Part shown: piece by piece, positions 26,724 to 35,823 of the stretch | Numbering within the stretch: position 1 is the stretch's first letter | Layout: every line of letters begins with the position of its first letter | From: Verrucomicrobiota bacterium | Lineage (GTDB): Bacteria; Verrucomicrobiota; Verrucomicrobiia; Verrucomicrobiales; DEV007 | Reading direction: 5' to 3' | Length of the DNA: 52,866 nt | Assembly (NCBI GenBank): GCA_003402735.1 | Contig: QQNE01000017.1 | Coordinates: 1 to 52,866 of the forward strand | Notes under the pieces: generated by a model | What the model saw: the letters and a program-made list of their open reading frames with translations, nothing else | The model's database searches: none | What the model was told of the DNA's origin: nothing | Translations under genes and position numbers: made by a program

Positions 26724-27976
26724 CGCAGCAGCTGGATGGCTGCTTCCGCGCATGCGACGCCGCTTTGCATCGCATTCTGTTGGCTCGCGTTGCCAGCCAA
26801 GTCGCCAGCCACCATGAGACCCTCCGGCAGCGTGGCGCACCTTTGTCTCCAGGTCACCAAATTCTGAGGCGTTTGCTCCGGCAAAGCGGCCGGAACCCGA
26901 ACGACGTGCAGTGGTTCCAGCAAGCCGGCTGCGTCGGGCATGACGCCGCCGATTTCTTGGAGAGCAATCTGAAACAGGGTCTCGTCATCGAGTCCGCGAT
27001 CGTCCAGCACGGTTGCGCTGAGGAGATGAACCCCCTCCGGTGCCAACCCCGGGTCAATGTTGGTCAACTGAACGAAGTGCCGGACGAATGGGGTTTTCGC
27101 GCGCGGCAGAACGAGACATCGCTCCGAATAGAGGGCCCGACGGCTTCGGAAGAAGACGGAGGTGGTGGAACGCATGGATGGTTCTTTCCACCCCAAAATC
27201 TGAGCCCCGCCGACGGGACCGTTCGCCAAGATGACAACCGCAGCCCTGAGGATTTCGCCGGAATCCAACACCAAGCGGAATTCGTCCGCACCCTTCTCGA
27301 CTGCGCGAACGGCCGCGCCGAAGCGAATCCTTGACTCGGGAATGTCCTGGAGCAGGGCTGCGGCGAGTTTTTCGATCCCACCTGTCGGCAGAAAGGCGCG
27401 TCCCAGGATGAAATTGCGCAGATAATAACGAAGCAGTCCCGCACTGCTTGCGAGCTGGTTATCAAGGAAGACGCCTCCAAAAAAGGGTCGCCAAAACGAG
27501 TCCAGACAATCCGCAGAGAACTGGCGCCGTGCCAGGAGTTGGGCTGCGGTCTCTTGGTGCCGGCTCGACCACGCTTTCCCAGGCGGAACCAGTGCCTCCA
27601 GCGCGAGACGGGCCAACTGGAAAAGGTCCCACCAGGAAAAGGGAGGCAGACCTGCTTTCCACGCCTTGGCAGGATGGCGGAAGGGGTTGTAAAACGGCAA
27701 CAGCTCCCCGGATGCGGACTGCAGAAGCACACCGGAATCGAACCAGGCCGGATGAAGGGAGGCGGCAGAAACGATTTCGCGGACGGCCGGGTAGCTGGTC
27801 GACGCCACATGGAACCCGGCATCGAGGCGGAATCCCTCGAAACTGCCGGTTTCGACCCGCCCCCCGGCGCGCGAGGTCCGCTCCAGGATCACAAAATCGG
27901 TGAAGTTGGCCTTCTGAAGCCTGCGCGCCGCGGCAAGGCCGGCCAAACCTGCACCGACGATGGCAACCCTTTCCAT
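26720..27976 (-). CDS. FAD-dependent amine-oxidase-type oxidoreductase
   Basis: Product of 418 residues from ATG 27976 (MERVAIVG); the frame continues upstream to 28258 but that part is not conserved-looking. The N-terminal dinucleotide-binding motif is VGAGLAGLAAARRL, followed by 'VILERTSRAGGRVETGSFEG' (the second Arg-Gly-Gly-Arg FAD motif of flavin amine oxidases/phytoene-desaturase-like enzymes). The C-terminal 'GLMVAGDLAGNASQQNAMQS' is the typical last FAD-contacting motif. Substrate unknown: relatives include protoporphyrinogen oxidase, carotenoid enzymes and amine oxidases. Its placement opposite the polyamine genes is suggestive of polyamine oxidation but the sequence does not show that. 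Confidence 0.85.
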   Translation of the reverse strand: MERVAIVGAGLAGLAAARRLQKANFTDFVILERTSRAGGRVETGSFEGFRLDAGFHVASTSYPAVREIVSAASLHPAWFDSGVLLQSASGELLPFYNPFRHPAKAWKAGLPPFSWWDLFQLARLALEALVPPGKAWSSRHQETAAQLLARRQFSADCLDSFWRPFFGGVFLDNQLASSAGLLRYYLRNFILGRAFLPTGGIEKLAAALLQDIPESRIRFGAAVRAVEKGADEFRLVLDSGEILRAAVVILANGPVGGAQILGWKEPSMRSTTSVFFRSRRALYSERCLVLPRAKTPFVRHFVQLTNIDPGLAPEGVHLLSATVLDDRGLDDETLFQIALQEIGGVMPDAAGLLEPLHVVRVPAALPEQTPQNLVTWRQRCATLPEGLMVAGDLAGNASQQNAMQSGVACAEAAIQLLR

Positions 27977-28178
27977 CAGGCTTCCTCCACGGACTGCGTT
28001 CCGGGCGTAGCTTGGTCGCCAGTCGTGAAGATCCAGGCCGAAATAAAGTTCCTCATTTGCATCCGACTGGCCAATTCTCACGCACCTTTTCCCCATCCAG
28101 CGACAGATGCAAGCCCGTTGCGAACCACCGTGACCGACGATATCCTTTTCGATTGAATGCCGCCCCCAGACCGGATAC

Positions 28179-28252
28179 AGCTCCCTGGAGAACCTGAAGG
28201 GAGACCGCTCATTCGGCCTGGAGCCTGCGGAGCAGATTGAGCTCCCTGGAGA
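28179..28252. repeat. Direct 13-bp repeat before the exosortase gene
   Basis: agctccctggaga occurs at 28179-28191 and again at 28240-28252, 61 bp apart (start to start). The second copy contains the ribosome binding site (GGAG, 28248-28251) of the exosortase start at 28257. The repeat could be a binding site, a duplicated translation-initiation region, or chance. Confidence 0.35.
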
Positions 28253-28256
28253 GATC

Positions 28257-29153
28257 ATGGCCCAACTGAATCAGCTCGAATTGCGGTGTCCCGGAATCGT
28301 TCGGGCCTTGCCGCTCCTGCTTCTCGGAGTGTTGCTTTGGGGACAACTTGCGATCGCGTTGTCGCCCTGGTGGCGGGACGGCTCCTACTACGATTACGGC
28401 TGGCTCGTTCCGTTTTTGGCGATCTGGTGTCTTTGGGCGCGGTGGGAACGGTTGCCCGTCCGGGCGAGATCCTTGCGGGATTCGTCTGTTCCGGCGGGCC
28501 AAATGGCCGCGGTGGCGATCACGGTTTTCGCCTTGGCGATGCTCCGCCTTGTGGAGAGGTCGGACCCCGCGTGGCGAATTCCGATCTGGCTTCATGCTTT
28601 GACGGTGATGGCGCTTTGGCACGCTGTGGTCCTGAGGCTGACGGGCCGATTTCTCTATTTCCTGCCGGTGACCATCCTCATGCTGACCGCAGTGCCCCTG
28701 CCTCCGGTGTTGGAGAGCGCCCTGATTCACCGCCTGACCCAGGCCGTGCTGGACTATTCCGTGCCGATCGCCAATCTGATGGGGATCCCGGTGGCCATGA
28801 CGGGGACCGCGCTCACGGCGCATGGGGAGTTGCTGCAGATTGACGATGGATGCAGCGGCATTCGCTCGTTTCAAAGCCTGTTGATGATCTCGATTTTCTT
28901 CGGCGAATTCTTTTTCCTGAGCTGGCCGAAACGGCTATTGATGGTGGTGACGGGCTTTGCCTCGGCCTTCCTGTTCAATGGGCTCCGGACGCTGACACTC
29001 ACCTGGATCTTCTTCAAACATGGAGAATCTCGGTTCCACGAATTCCACGATGGCGTTGGGGTGGTCACCTTCGTTCTGAGCGCGATCGCAACCTACCTGG
29101 TGGCTTGGTGGATGGCTGGGCCTGTTCGACGATCCGAGCCGGGCCCACCTTAG
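28257..29153 (+). CDS. Exosortase/archaeosortase family transpeptidase
   Basis: Polytopic inner-membrane protein of 298 residues with about eight hydrophobic segments. The exosortase catalytic set is intact: Cys199 in 'QIDDGCSGIRSFQSLL', Arg244 in 'FNGLRTLTLTWIFF', and His264 in 'FHEFHDGVGVVTFV'. Exosortases cut PEP-CTERM sorting signals of exported proteins and often link them to polysaccharide. ATG 28257 has a good Shine-Dalgarno (GGAG six nt upstream). No PEP-CTERM protein, polysaccharide gene cluster or fused EpsI domain is next to it, so its substrates must be elsewhere in the genome. Confidence 0.92.
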   Translation: MAQLNQLELRCPGIVRALPLLLLGVLLWGQLAIALSPWWRDGSYYDYGWLVPFLAIWCLWARWERLPVRARSLRDSSVPAGQMAAVAITVFALAMLRLVERSDPAWRIPIWLHALTVMALWHAVVLRLTGRFLYFLPVTILMLTAVPLPPVLESALIHRLTQAVLDYSVPIANLMGIPVAMTGTALTAHGELLQIDDGCSGIRSFQSLLMISIFFGEFFFLSWPKRLLMVVTGFASAFLFNGLRTLTLTWIFFKHGESRFHEFHDGVGVVTFVLSAIATYLVAWWMAGPVRRSEPGPP

Positions 29154-29245
29154 AAGCCTGTTGCCATCCTCCGCGGCGCAGCGAAGGGCTTTGTTTCGGG
29201 AAAGAAGGAAGAGAACCCCTTGGGGCGGAGACGCACGCAGTTGGA

Positions 29246-29307
29246 TAGTTTGGATCTGCGATCCGACCGTGAATGATGGTTGGCGCTCGGATCACAGATC
29301 CAAGCTA
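29246..29307. terminator. Long hairpin between convergent genes
   Basis: tagtttggatctgcgatccgaccg (29246-29269, longer than can be paired perfectly) and its near reverse complement at 29284-29307 match at about 21 of 24 positions around a 14-nt loop. It sits between the stop codons of the exosortase gene and the MEKHLA gene, so it could stop transcription from both sides. It lacks a clear T run on either strand. Confidence 0.45.
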
Positions 29308-29341
29308 CGAAAAACCGGTGCCGGAGCCTTTCGACAGGCGC

Positions 29342-29833
29342 TCAGGGGAGCTCGATCCATTGATCGAAGGCGGCCGCCTGACCTGCGGGCCTGCCACGTT
29401 CGTCCAGAACGTTCCACACCACGGCCTTGATGATTTCAAACCGTCTTCCGAGTCGGCTGATGCGAATGCCACGGTAATCATCGACGTAACCGAACGCCTC
29501 CGTTCGCTTCAACATGGCTTCCCGTTCAGCCCGCTCCATGGGCTCCGCCGTGAATCGGGATGGCAGGCCCGCCAAGCCAGAGAGATCACTTTCCCAGAGG
29601 GCCTGAGCCTGGCGATTTGCATAGTTCAGCAACGGATCCGCCTCGGATCCATGGGAAACCACCACGACCGAAGCGTGCCAGAGCTCGCGGGCATCCTCAA
29701 GGGAGTTCCTGCCGCGCTCGACAAGCTCCCTGCCAAGCCAATGTCGGTAGCTGGAAAGGATTCGGGAGGCTTGGCGAACCAAGCCAACTTCCATCCAGGG
29801 GCCGCCTTGAGACTCAGAACGCATCAGGATCAA
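29342..29833 (-). CDS. MEKHLA domain protein
   Basis: Product of 163 residues of the MEKHLA family, a PAS-related domain first seen next to plant HD-ZIP III proteins and in bacteria of unknown role. Typical features: 'RILSSYRHWLGRELV', 'WHASVVVVSHGSEADPLLNY', 'ANRQAQALWESDLSGLAGLP', and 'YRGIRISRLGRRFEIIKAVV'. The TTG at 29833 overlaps the RNase D stop (TTGA); an ATG at 29824 is as likely. In plants and bacteria the domain may bind a ligand; no ligand can be inferred here. It is the last gene of the minus-strand coaE-rho-rnd run. Confidence 0.8.
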   Translation of the reverse strand: MILMRSESQGGPWMEVGLVRQASRILSSYRHWLGRELVERGRNSLEDARELWHASVVVVSHGSEADPLLNYANRQAQALWESDLSGLAGLPSRFTAEPMERAEREAMLKRTEAFGYVDDYRGIRISRLGRRFEIIKAVVWNVLDERGRPAGQAAAFDQWIELP

Positions 29834-30909
29834 GGATCTCCGTCCCCAAACAACAGCTCATGCTGCCAACTCATCAACACCTCGTCTGCCCTGGATCGGT
29901 CATTGGCCAAGGTTTCCAGAGCGGAACGAGTCGCCACAATCGTGGGTTCCAATCCGAGGCGGGACGCCTGCTCATCTCGCCGCTTCCGCAGGGATTCAAA
30001 CGCGAATTGATTGATGTCCTCTCGGGGCTTGGCTAGACCGACTCGTTTGAGGGGCCATTCCTCCCGTTTGAGGGATGAGGCCGTGCGGATCGCCTCCCGC
30101 AAACGCTCGCACTGAACCGGACGCAATCCCCTGGCGCCGCGGATCTCCTCTCCGGAAGCAGCGGCCATCGCCAAATCCAACAAACTCTGGTTCGTCATTA
30201 CCCGGAATGAAGGACGGTCCAAGATTTCACTCTCCCGATCGCGCCAATACCAGAGTTCCCGAAGGTAAGCGAGTCCCTCCCGCTCCAGTTTGCCCCAGCC
30301 CGAGATTCTCCAAACCTCTTCAGGGGCACGCTCCCTGCGATTCAATACGGCCTGCCGGGCAAACCGACACCATTCTTCGAACCATCCCCAACGCCCGAGC
30401 TCGTGGAGTTTCTCGCAAAGCCGATCCGCCAACGGCAGAAGATAGCGGACATCGTCATAGGCGTAGGACAGCATCTTCTCTTTCAGCGGGCGGCTTCCCC
30501 AATCCGCTTTTTGGGAGGATTTGGAGAGCTTCACCCCGAAGTAATCCTCGATGAGATTGGCCAAGCCAAAGCGTTGATGCCCGACGAGTCGCGAAGCCAA
30601 TTGAGTATCGAGAATCTGCTCCGGCAGAAAACCGAAGGTCCGGAGAATCAGGGTCATATCGAAGTCCGCTCCGTGAAGCCAGACCACCCGCGGACGGAGA
30701 AACTCGAGAAACCGGCTCAGAACCGCATGATCAATCTTGAGCGGATCGATGACCGCCAAGAAATCCTCGCAACAAAACTGCACCAGGCAAAGTTTCTCCC
30801 GGTAAGAGTGCAGACTGTCCGCCTCCGTATCGAGACCGCAGCGGATTCCGCTCTGCCCCTCCAATCTCTCCAAGAGATGGTCAAGCTGAGCCGGAGAGGA
30901 AATGATCAA
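29830..30909 (-). CDS. rnd: Ribonuclease D
   Basis: 3'-5' exoribonuclease of 359 residues in the DEDD family. The exonuclease motifs are GLDTEADSL (residues 24-32, Asp and Glu), 'LHGADFDMTLIL' (second Asp) and 'SYAYDDVRYLLPLADRL' (Tyr and Asp of the DEDDy type). A C-terminal HRDC-like helical domain follows ('LLDLAMAAASGEEIRGARGL'). It trims the 3' ends of stable RNA precursors. Its stop overlaps the MEKHLA start by 4 bp, and rho lies 65 bp upstream on the same strand. Confidence 0.92.
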   Translation of the reverse strand: MIISSPAQLDHLLERLEGQSGIRCGLDTEADSLHSYREKLCLVQFCCEDFLAVIDPLKIDHAVLSRFLEFLRPRVVWLHGADFDMTLILRTFGFLPEQILDTQLASRLVGHQRFGLANLIEDYFGVKLSKSSQKADWGSRPLKEKMLSYAYDDVRYLLPLADRLCEKLHELGRWGWFEEWCRFARQAVLNRRERAPEEVWRISGWGKLEREGLAYLRELWYWRDRESEILDRPSFRVMTNQSLLDLAMAAASGEEIRGARGLRPVQCERLREAIRTASSLKREEWPLKRVGLAKPREDINQFAFESLRKRRDEQASRLGLEPTIVATRSALETLANDRSRADEVLMSWQHELLFGDGDP

Positions 30910-30974
30910 CTCCTCGGCGGGTAACAGATGGTTGGCCTGCTGATTGGTAATAGGCTGAAGAAACTGAGTTCAGG

Positions 30975-32405
30975 TTATCGGAGCCCCTTGAGAAGCAGCT
31001 CGGCGTTTGAGCCGGTGTGTTTGACGTTGCGAATGAGCACTTCCATCGCCTCCACGGCAGGCAATTTCGCAAGCTCACGACGAAGAATCGTGACACGTCG
31101 GAATTCGTCCGGATGATACAACTTTTCATCGTTTCTAGTTCCAGATCGGTTCAGGTGAATCGCCGGGAAAATCCGCTTCTCGACCATTTCCCGGTCCAAA
31201 GCGATCTCCATGTTGCCGGTGCCCTTGAACTCCTCGAAGATCACCTCGTCCATGCGGTTTTCGGTTTCGATCAAGGCCGTGGCCAGAATCGTCAAGCTGC
31301 CGCCCTCCTCCACATTTCGGGCTGCCCCGAAGAACTTGCGGGGTTTCTCCAAGGCTTTGGAACCGAGACCGCCCGACATGGTCCGACCAGCGGCCGGGGT
31401 CCCTCCCTGAGCCTGATTGTGACCGCGAGCCAAACGGGTCAGGCTGTCGAGCAGAATGACCACATCCTTGCCCAACTCGACGAGTCGCTTGGCCCGTTGC
31501 GCCACCATCTCCGAAACCTGGATGTGACGTCGCGAAGGTTCATCGAACGTGGAGCTGAAAACAGGAACATCCACCGCTTCTCGAAAATCCGTGACCTCCT
31601 CGGGACGCTCGTCCAAAAGCAACACGATCAATTCGATCTCCGGATGATTCGCCCGGATGGAGCGAGCGATCTCCTTGAGCATGAGGGTCTTGCCACCCCT
31701 GGGAGGAGCGACAATCAATCCCCGCTGGCCCTTGCCCAAGGGCGCGACCAAATCGACGATGCGCGAAGATACCGATGCCCCTTTCGGATTCTCGAGGATG
31801 ATCCGATCCTGAGGGAACAGAGCGGTGAGCTTGTCAAAAGGCTTGGGGGCGGTCCACTGATCGACCGGGACTCCCTCGATCGACAAGATCTCGTCCACCG
31901 CAGAGAACTTCTCTTTGTCCCGGGCAGCGCGCGCGGTGCAGCGGATTGAATTTCCGGGGCGCAAGCCATACTTTCGAATCAAGTGATTCGGCACGTAGAG
32001 ATCGTCCGGAAGCGGAGCGAAACTGAATTCCGGCCAGCGGAGGAATCCATGGTTGGTCCCATCGTGTTCCAACACGCCCTCGGCCTCGATGCGGCTGCCG
32101 TGGCGTCCATAGAAGGTGGCCAGTTCAAAAATGAGCTGATGCTTGGATCGAATGCCCGCCACACGCAGCTCAGCCTTGATGGCTTCGCGGTGCAACTCGG
32201 CCAAGGGCCGGCGATGCAGGACATTGAGATCGACCAGAGCGGGAACCTCCACCTGTTTGCGGGGAGGCGGGGATGGCGGGAGCGATGCGGTGGCGACATC
32301 CGCGTCGGCGACGGTCGCCGGTGCCGGTTCAACCGCGACGGCGGTGGCAACGGGAGTCGGCTCTGCGGAGGTCTCCGTCGGCTCTTCGGTGGAATCATTA
32401 CTCAT
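30975..32405 (-). CDS. rho: Transcription termination factor Rho
   Basis: Hexameric RNA helicase of 476 residues. Residues 1-55 are an Ala/Thr/Pro-rich, probably disordered tail, longer than in E. coli Rho. Then come the N-terminal RhoN part ('[20 protein letters not shown]'), the cold-shock-like RNA-binding domain ('[20 protein letters not shown]') and the ATPase: Walker A '[15 protein letters not shown]', Walker B 'LVIVLLLD'-like '[13 protein letters not shown]', Q-loop '[20 protein letters not shown]', and '[18 protein letters not shown]' near the end. The start overlaps the coaE stop (ATGA at 32402-32405), so coaE and rho are translationally coupled. Confidence 0.97.
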   Translation of the reverse strand: MSNDSTEEPTETSAEPTPVATAVAVEPAPATVADADVATASLPPSPPPRKQVEVPALVDLNVLHRRPLAELHREAIKAELRVAGIRSKHQLIFELATFYGRHGSRIEAEGVLEHDGTNHGFLRWPEFSFAPLPDDLYVPNHLIRKYGLRPGNSIRCTARAARDKEKFSAVDEILSIEGVPVDQWTAPKPFDKLTALFPQDRIILENPKGASVSSRIVDLVAPLGKGQRGLIVAPPRGGKTLMLKEIARSIRANHPEIELIVLLLDERPEEVTDFREAVDVPVFSSTFDEPSRRHIQVSEMVAQRAKRLVELGKDVVILLDSLTRLARGHNQAQGGTPAAGRTMSGGLGSKALEKPRKFFGAARNVEEGGSLTILATALIETENRMDEVIFEEFKGTGNMEIALDREMVEKRIFPAIHLNRSGTRNDEKLYHPDEFRRVTILRRELAKLPAVEAMEVLIRNVKHTGSNAELLLKGLR

Positions 32406-32995
32406 TGCGTCTTCTGGTGAATCCCGCGGGCGGCTAAAGCCACCAGTCGGGTTAGCGTCCCAAGGCTGCCCTCGTTCCAGATCACGAGCCCTGCCCGGGA
32501 AATCTTTTCCGAAAGGGGCATCTGAGCTGCCAACCGGCCGACCGCCCGATCGCTACTTCCTTCGCGAATGGCCAATCGCCGCATCTGGGTATCCTGCGAG
32601 CAAGCTACGACCACATCAACGTCTCGTTCGACTGGAAAATCAACCTCATATAGCAAAGGAACCTCCACCAGACCCAGGGAGGAAGTCGATTCGTTCTCTG
32701 CAATCCATTCCTGGACCCGGCGGAGCACCAAGGGATGAAGGAAATCTTCCAACCAACGACGTCGATCCGGTTCCGCGAACACGATCCGAGCCAAGGAGGA
32801 TCGATCGATCTGGCCCGATGAATCGGCAACCGAGGGAAATTGTTGCAGAACCGAACGAATGACGTGGCCCGAACGCAAAAGGATGTGGACGATCTCATCG
32901 CAGCTGCATGCGGGGCAACCCAGGTCCTGTGAAAGCAGTCTGCAAACCGAAGACTTTCCGGTGGCAATGCCGCCCGTGACGGCAACGAGCTTCAT
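32402..32995 (-). CDS. coaE: Dephospho-CoA kinase
   Basis: Last enzyme of coenzyme A synthesis, 197 residues from ATG 32995 (MKLVAVTGGIATGKSS). The P-loop is GGIATGKSS at residues 8-16. 'CDEIVHILLRSGH' aligns with the substrate-binding Asp region, and 'VVACSQDTQMRRLAIREGSS' with the lid. The upstream frame to 33076 is not family-like and was dropped. It is directly followed by rho with a 4-bp overlap. The gap to the secretin gene upstream on the same strand is 106 bp. Confidence 0.93.
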   Translation of the reverse strand: MKLVAVTGGIATGKSSVCRLLSQDLGCPACSCDEIVHILLRSGHVIRSVLQQFPSVADSSGQIDRSSLARIVFAEPDRRRWLEDFLHPLVLRRVQEWIAENESTSSLGLVEVPLLYEVDFPVERDVDVVVACSQDTQMRRLAIREGSSDRAVGRLAAQMPLSEKISRAGLVIWNEGSLGTLTRLVALAARGIHQKTQ

Positions 32996-33101
32996 GGAGC
33001 CGAGAGGAGATCGAGGAACCAGAATCCAGTAATCAAGGTTGCTTCCGCCCGGTCCCGCAGGGCCCGTCCCCATCACTCGAGATGGGACGAAGTCATGATC
33101 A

Positions 33102-35696
33102 TCACGAACCCGGCACCTTGATCGGTGTCACTGGTTCGTCGACGCTTTCGTTGATTGGGGCTCCTGAGGGATCGATGAGCCTCGCCGTGACAAAGATGGT
33201 GAGGTTGCGCTTGGCATGAACCTCCGACTTGCTGCGGAACAAGAAGCCGGCCACGGGGAGATCGCCGAGGATCGGCAACTTGTCCTCCACGTGCTGGATG
33301 TCCTCGCGGATCAAGCCACCCACCGCCACCGTTTGGCCGTCCCAGATGGTGACGTCCGTCGCCACGGAGCGCTTCGCGAAGACGGGCATCTCGATGCGGT
33401 TTTCGGTCAAGAGAACCTGGACGGGCTGTCCGGCAGCAGTGCCTCCGGTATAGATCGGGCTTCCGTAGTTGATGAACCCCTCAAACTCGACGACTTCGGG
33501 CTCGAGCCTGAGGTCGATCGTAAATCCATCGGGTCCAATCGTAGGCGTTGCCTGCAGTGTGACACCCACATTGCGGGTTTCGAAAGCGGTGGGGTTAGCT
33601 GGAGTGACCGGGAAAGAGGACACCGAGGGAGCGGCTCCGCCAAGAAGTCCCCCGGCGGCCCCTTGGTTTCCGAACTGGTCCGGAATCTCCGGCGGATCAT
33701 ACTCGGTGGGATAGATGAACTCCCGAATCACCTCCAGTTTGGCGATCTGGCCACTGCGAGCCACCACGCTGGGGGCCGACATGAGGTCGGTTCCCTTGCT
33801 CTGGGCGATGGCGCGCAAAACCACCTGGAACTGGGGATCGGTGAAAACGCCGGCCATCGAGAGGATCGCCGGAGCGAGGGCGGACTGCCCGGCAATCGAA
33901 TTGGTCAAAAGAGCGTCGACGGAATTGCGGTTCACCGCGAGAGCTCCACTGCGCAGACCTGAGGTGAGTGCAGTCCCACCAAAGGGTTGCTGGCTGATCG
34001 GCTCCACGAACGACCAATCCTGGGCCTGCTGCTCGCCCCGAGTGCTCCCGATCGTCCCGCCACCGGCGAAGACGCGGTCTGAGCCCGGAATGTTCGCCTT
34101 CCCGAGCAACCAGTCGAAGCCGAAGGTATCGTCGTTGTCCTGACCAATCTCGACAAACTTGGAACTGATGAAGATCTGCTTCTGCACATCTTCTTTCAGA
34201 GAGTCCACATAAGCCTCGACGAGATCGAGGTTGGCCTGGGTGTTGCGGACGATCAACTGGCTGTTGGTGGCGTTGTAAATCGCGCTGCTGTCCGCCGGGA
34301 AGGTCACTCCGACGCCCTCGAGCACTTCCTTGGCGGAGCGCTTTGGTTGAAGGGAAGTGGATCCGGCCGCAGGAGTGGACCCCAAATTGGCGAAAGGATC
34401 ACCGGAGAGCGCGGCACCGCCGCCTCCCCCACCCCCTGCACCTGCGGTCAGGAACGAGGGCGGCACCCGAAACGTTTGCGTGAAGAGGTCCGCGTTTTGC
34501 TCAGTGAGCGGGATGATGACCACCGCGTTGGGCTCGACCTTGAACTTCAGGCGCGCCTTTTCGGTGACATAGCGCAGCGCATCAACGAGCGGCACCCGGG
34601 ACATCTTCAGGGTGATCATGGACGTCGATCCCGAACCGCCACCGGTCATGGCCGCTCCTGCAGTGGGATCGTCGAACCCTGGCACACCGCCGGCGGCGGG
34701 CGCTGGGGCAGCGGGCGCACCGCCGCCACTCTCAGGCAACCGATCCACGATGTTCACCCCTTTGCGAACCGGATCCGGCTCGAGGTCGTCCAATTCGCGA
34801 CTCTTTTCACGCAGGAAGTCGATGGCATCCTGGAAGGGCGTGTCTTGAAACTCGATCTCCGGGATGACAATGTTTTTCAATTTTTCGTTGATGTAGTCGA
34901 TCCCGTCCTGAGTGAGCGTCGGACCGGTGGTCTCGCCTGGACGATCGAGGGAGAATCGTGGAGCCTTCATTTCCCACTGCTCCTCGACCTGGCGGAGAAA
35001 GGTGGAACGGGTCTGGTCGTAGGCGGTGTCATAGTAGAGGCGACGATGCTTCTCGACGTCCTCCAAGCCCCGGCGAGCTGCGGAGTTGTAGGGATCGTAG
35101 TTCAACGCCTCGTGATAGCGGCGCTCGGCACCGTCGTAATCGCCAATGCGGATGTGGCTGGCCGCCTCCTTCAAGGCGGTCTCAACCCGCTTGACACGAG
35201 CAATGTGCTCCGGCGTGATGGCTTGTGGATAGATTTCGGGATCGTTCAGATCCTCGAGCAACCGGCGGGCCTCCAAATTCTCCGGATCAATCTCCGGATC
35301 GAGAACGGCCTCAATGATTTGCATCGCCTCCGTGTATTGACCTTCCTCGGCGCGTTGCCGGGCCAACAACACGCTCCCATCGGCAAACTGTTGGGTGTAT
35401 TCAAGCCGACGCGACTCGACCACTGGAGCCTCCGGAAGCAGATCGAGCGCCTTCTTCAGCTCGCTGACCGCGCCCGCGTAATCCTTGTCAGCGAGAAGGC
35501 GCTGCCCACGAAGGGCGGCTTCATCGGCCTTTGCGACCATCTCTTGGCGCCTCGCCACGGCCTTGCGCGCCGCTTCCGGAACATCTTGAGCGAACCCGTG
35601 CGGCAAAAGCCCCACGAAAGTGACGGCGAGCAACAGACTGTGACAGCCCATCAGGCGGCTCGGCCATTTTCCTAAGTTCGCAGAGAGACGGATCAT
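33102..35696 (-). CDS. Amuc_1098-type outer-membrane secretin
   Basis: Outer-membrane protein of 864 residues with a signal peptide (SLLLAVTFVGLLPHGFA, residues ~20-36). Residues ~37-240 are helical with TPR-like units ('GDYDGAERRYHEALNYDPYN'). A secretin N-domain segment (~270-470) with a Gly/Ala/Pro-rich low-complexity insert follows, and the C-terminal secretin core (~510-850) has 'IWDGQTVAVGGLIRED' and 'DKLPILGDLPVAGFLFRSKS', the secretin signature. The family name comes from Akkermansia, where the protein belongs to a type IV pilus cluster that includes Amuc_1100. None of the other pilus genes is nearby here. Confidence 0.9.
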   Translation of the reverse strand: MIRLSANLGKWPSRLMGCHSLLLAVTFVGLLPHGFAQDVPEAARKAVARRQEMVAKADEAALRGQRLLADKDYAGAVSELKKALDLLPEAPVVESRRLEYTQQFADGSVLLARQRAEEGQYTEAMQIIEAVLDPEIDPENLEARRLLEDLNDPEIYPQAITPEHIARVKRVETALKEAASHIRIGDYDGAERRYHEALNYDPYNSAARRGLEDVEKHRRLYYDTAYDQTRSTFLRQVEEQWEMKAPRFSLDRPGETTGPTLTQDGIDYINEKLKNIVIPEIEFQDTPFQDAIDFLREKSRELDDLEPDPVRKGVNIVDRLPESGGGAPAAPAPAAGGVPGFDDPTAGAAMTGGGSGSTSMITLKMSRVPLVDALRYVTEKARLKFKVEPNAVVIIPLTEQNADLFTQTFRVPPSFLTAGAGGGGGGGAALSGDPFANLGSTPAAGSTSLQPKRSAKEVLEGVGVTFPADSSAIYNATNSQLIVRNTQANLDLVEAYVDSLKEDVQKQIFISSKFVEIGQDNDDTFGFDWLLGKANIPGSDRVFAGGGTIGSTRGEQQAQDWSFVEPISQQPFGGTALTSGLRSGALAVNRNSVDALLTNSIAGQSALAPAILSMAGVFTDPQFQVVLRAIAQSKGTDLMSAPSVVARSGQIAKLEVIREFIYPTEYDPPEIPDQFGNQGAAGGLLGGAAPSVSSFPVTPANPTAFETRNVGVTLQATPTIGPDGFTIDLRLEPEVVEFEGFINYGSPIYTGGTAAGQPVQVLLTENRIEMPVFAKRSVATDVTIWDGQTVAVGGLIREDIQHVEDKLPILGDLPVAGFLFRSKSEVHAKRNLTIFVTARLIDPSGAPINESVDEPVTPIKVPGS

Positions 35697-35755
35697 GGAA
35701 CGATTGGTGTTTGAACGACAGCGTGGTGCAGAAGGCAGGAGCCCTCCGAACCGCT

Positions 35756-35807
35756 CTTTTAAATTTTTGCCCCGTTTTTTGCAAACTTAATTTCACCTTT
35801 TTAGAAC
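35756..35807. promoter_or_regulatory. Divergent promoter pair sharing one -35 hexamer
   Basis: The palindrome ttgcaa (35779-35784) is followed on the plus strand by 17 bp and tagaac (35802-35807), and on the minus strand by 17 bp and taaaag (complement of 35756-35761). Each -10 matches the consensus at 4 of 6 positions. The pair sits between the secretin gene (minus) and the nagB-like gene (plus). The plus-strand start of transcription would be near 35814. Confidence 0.4.
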
Positions 35808-35823
35808 TCCGTGACCTGGGTCG

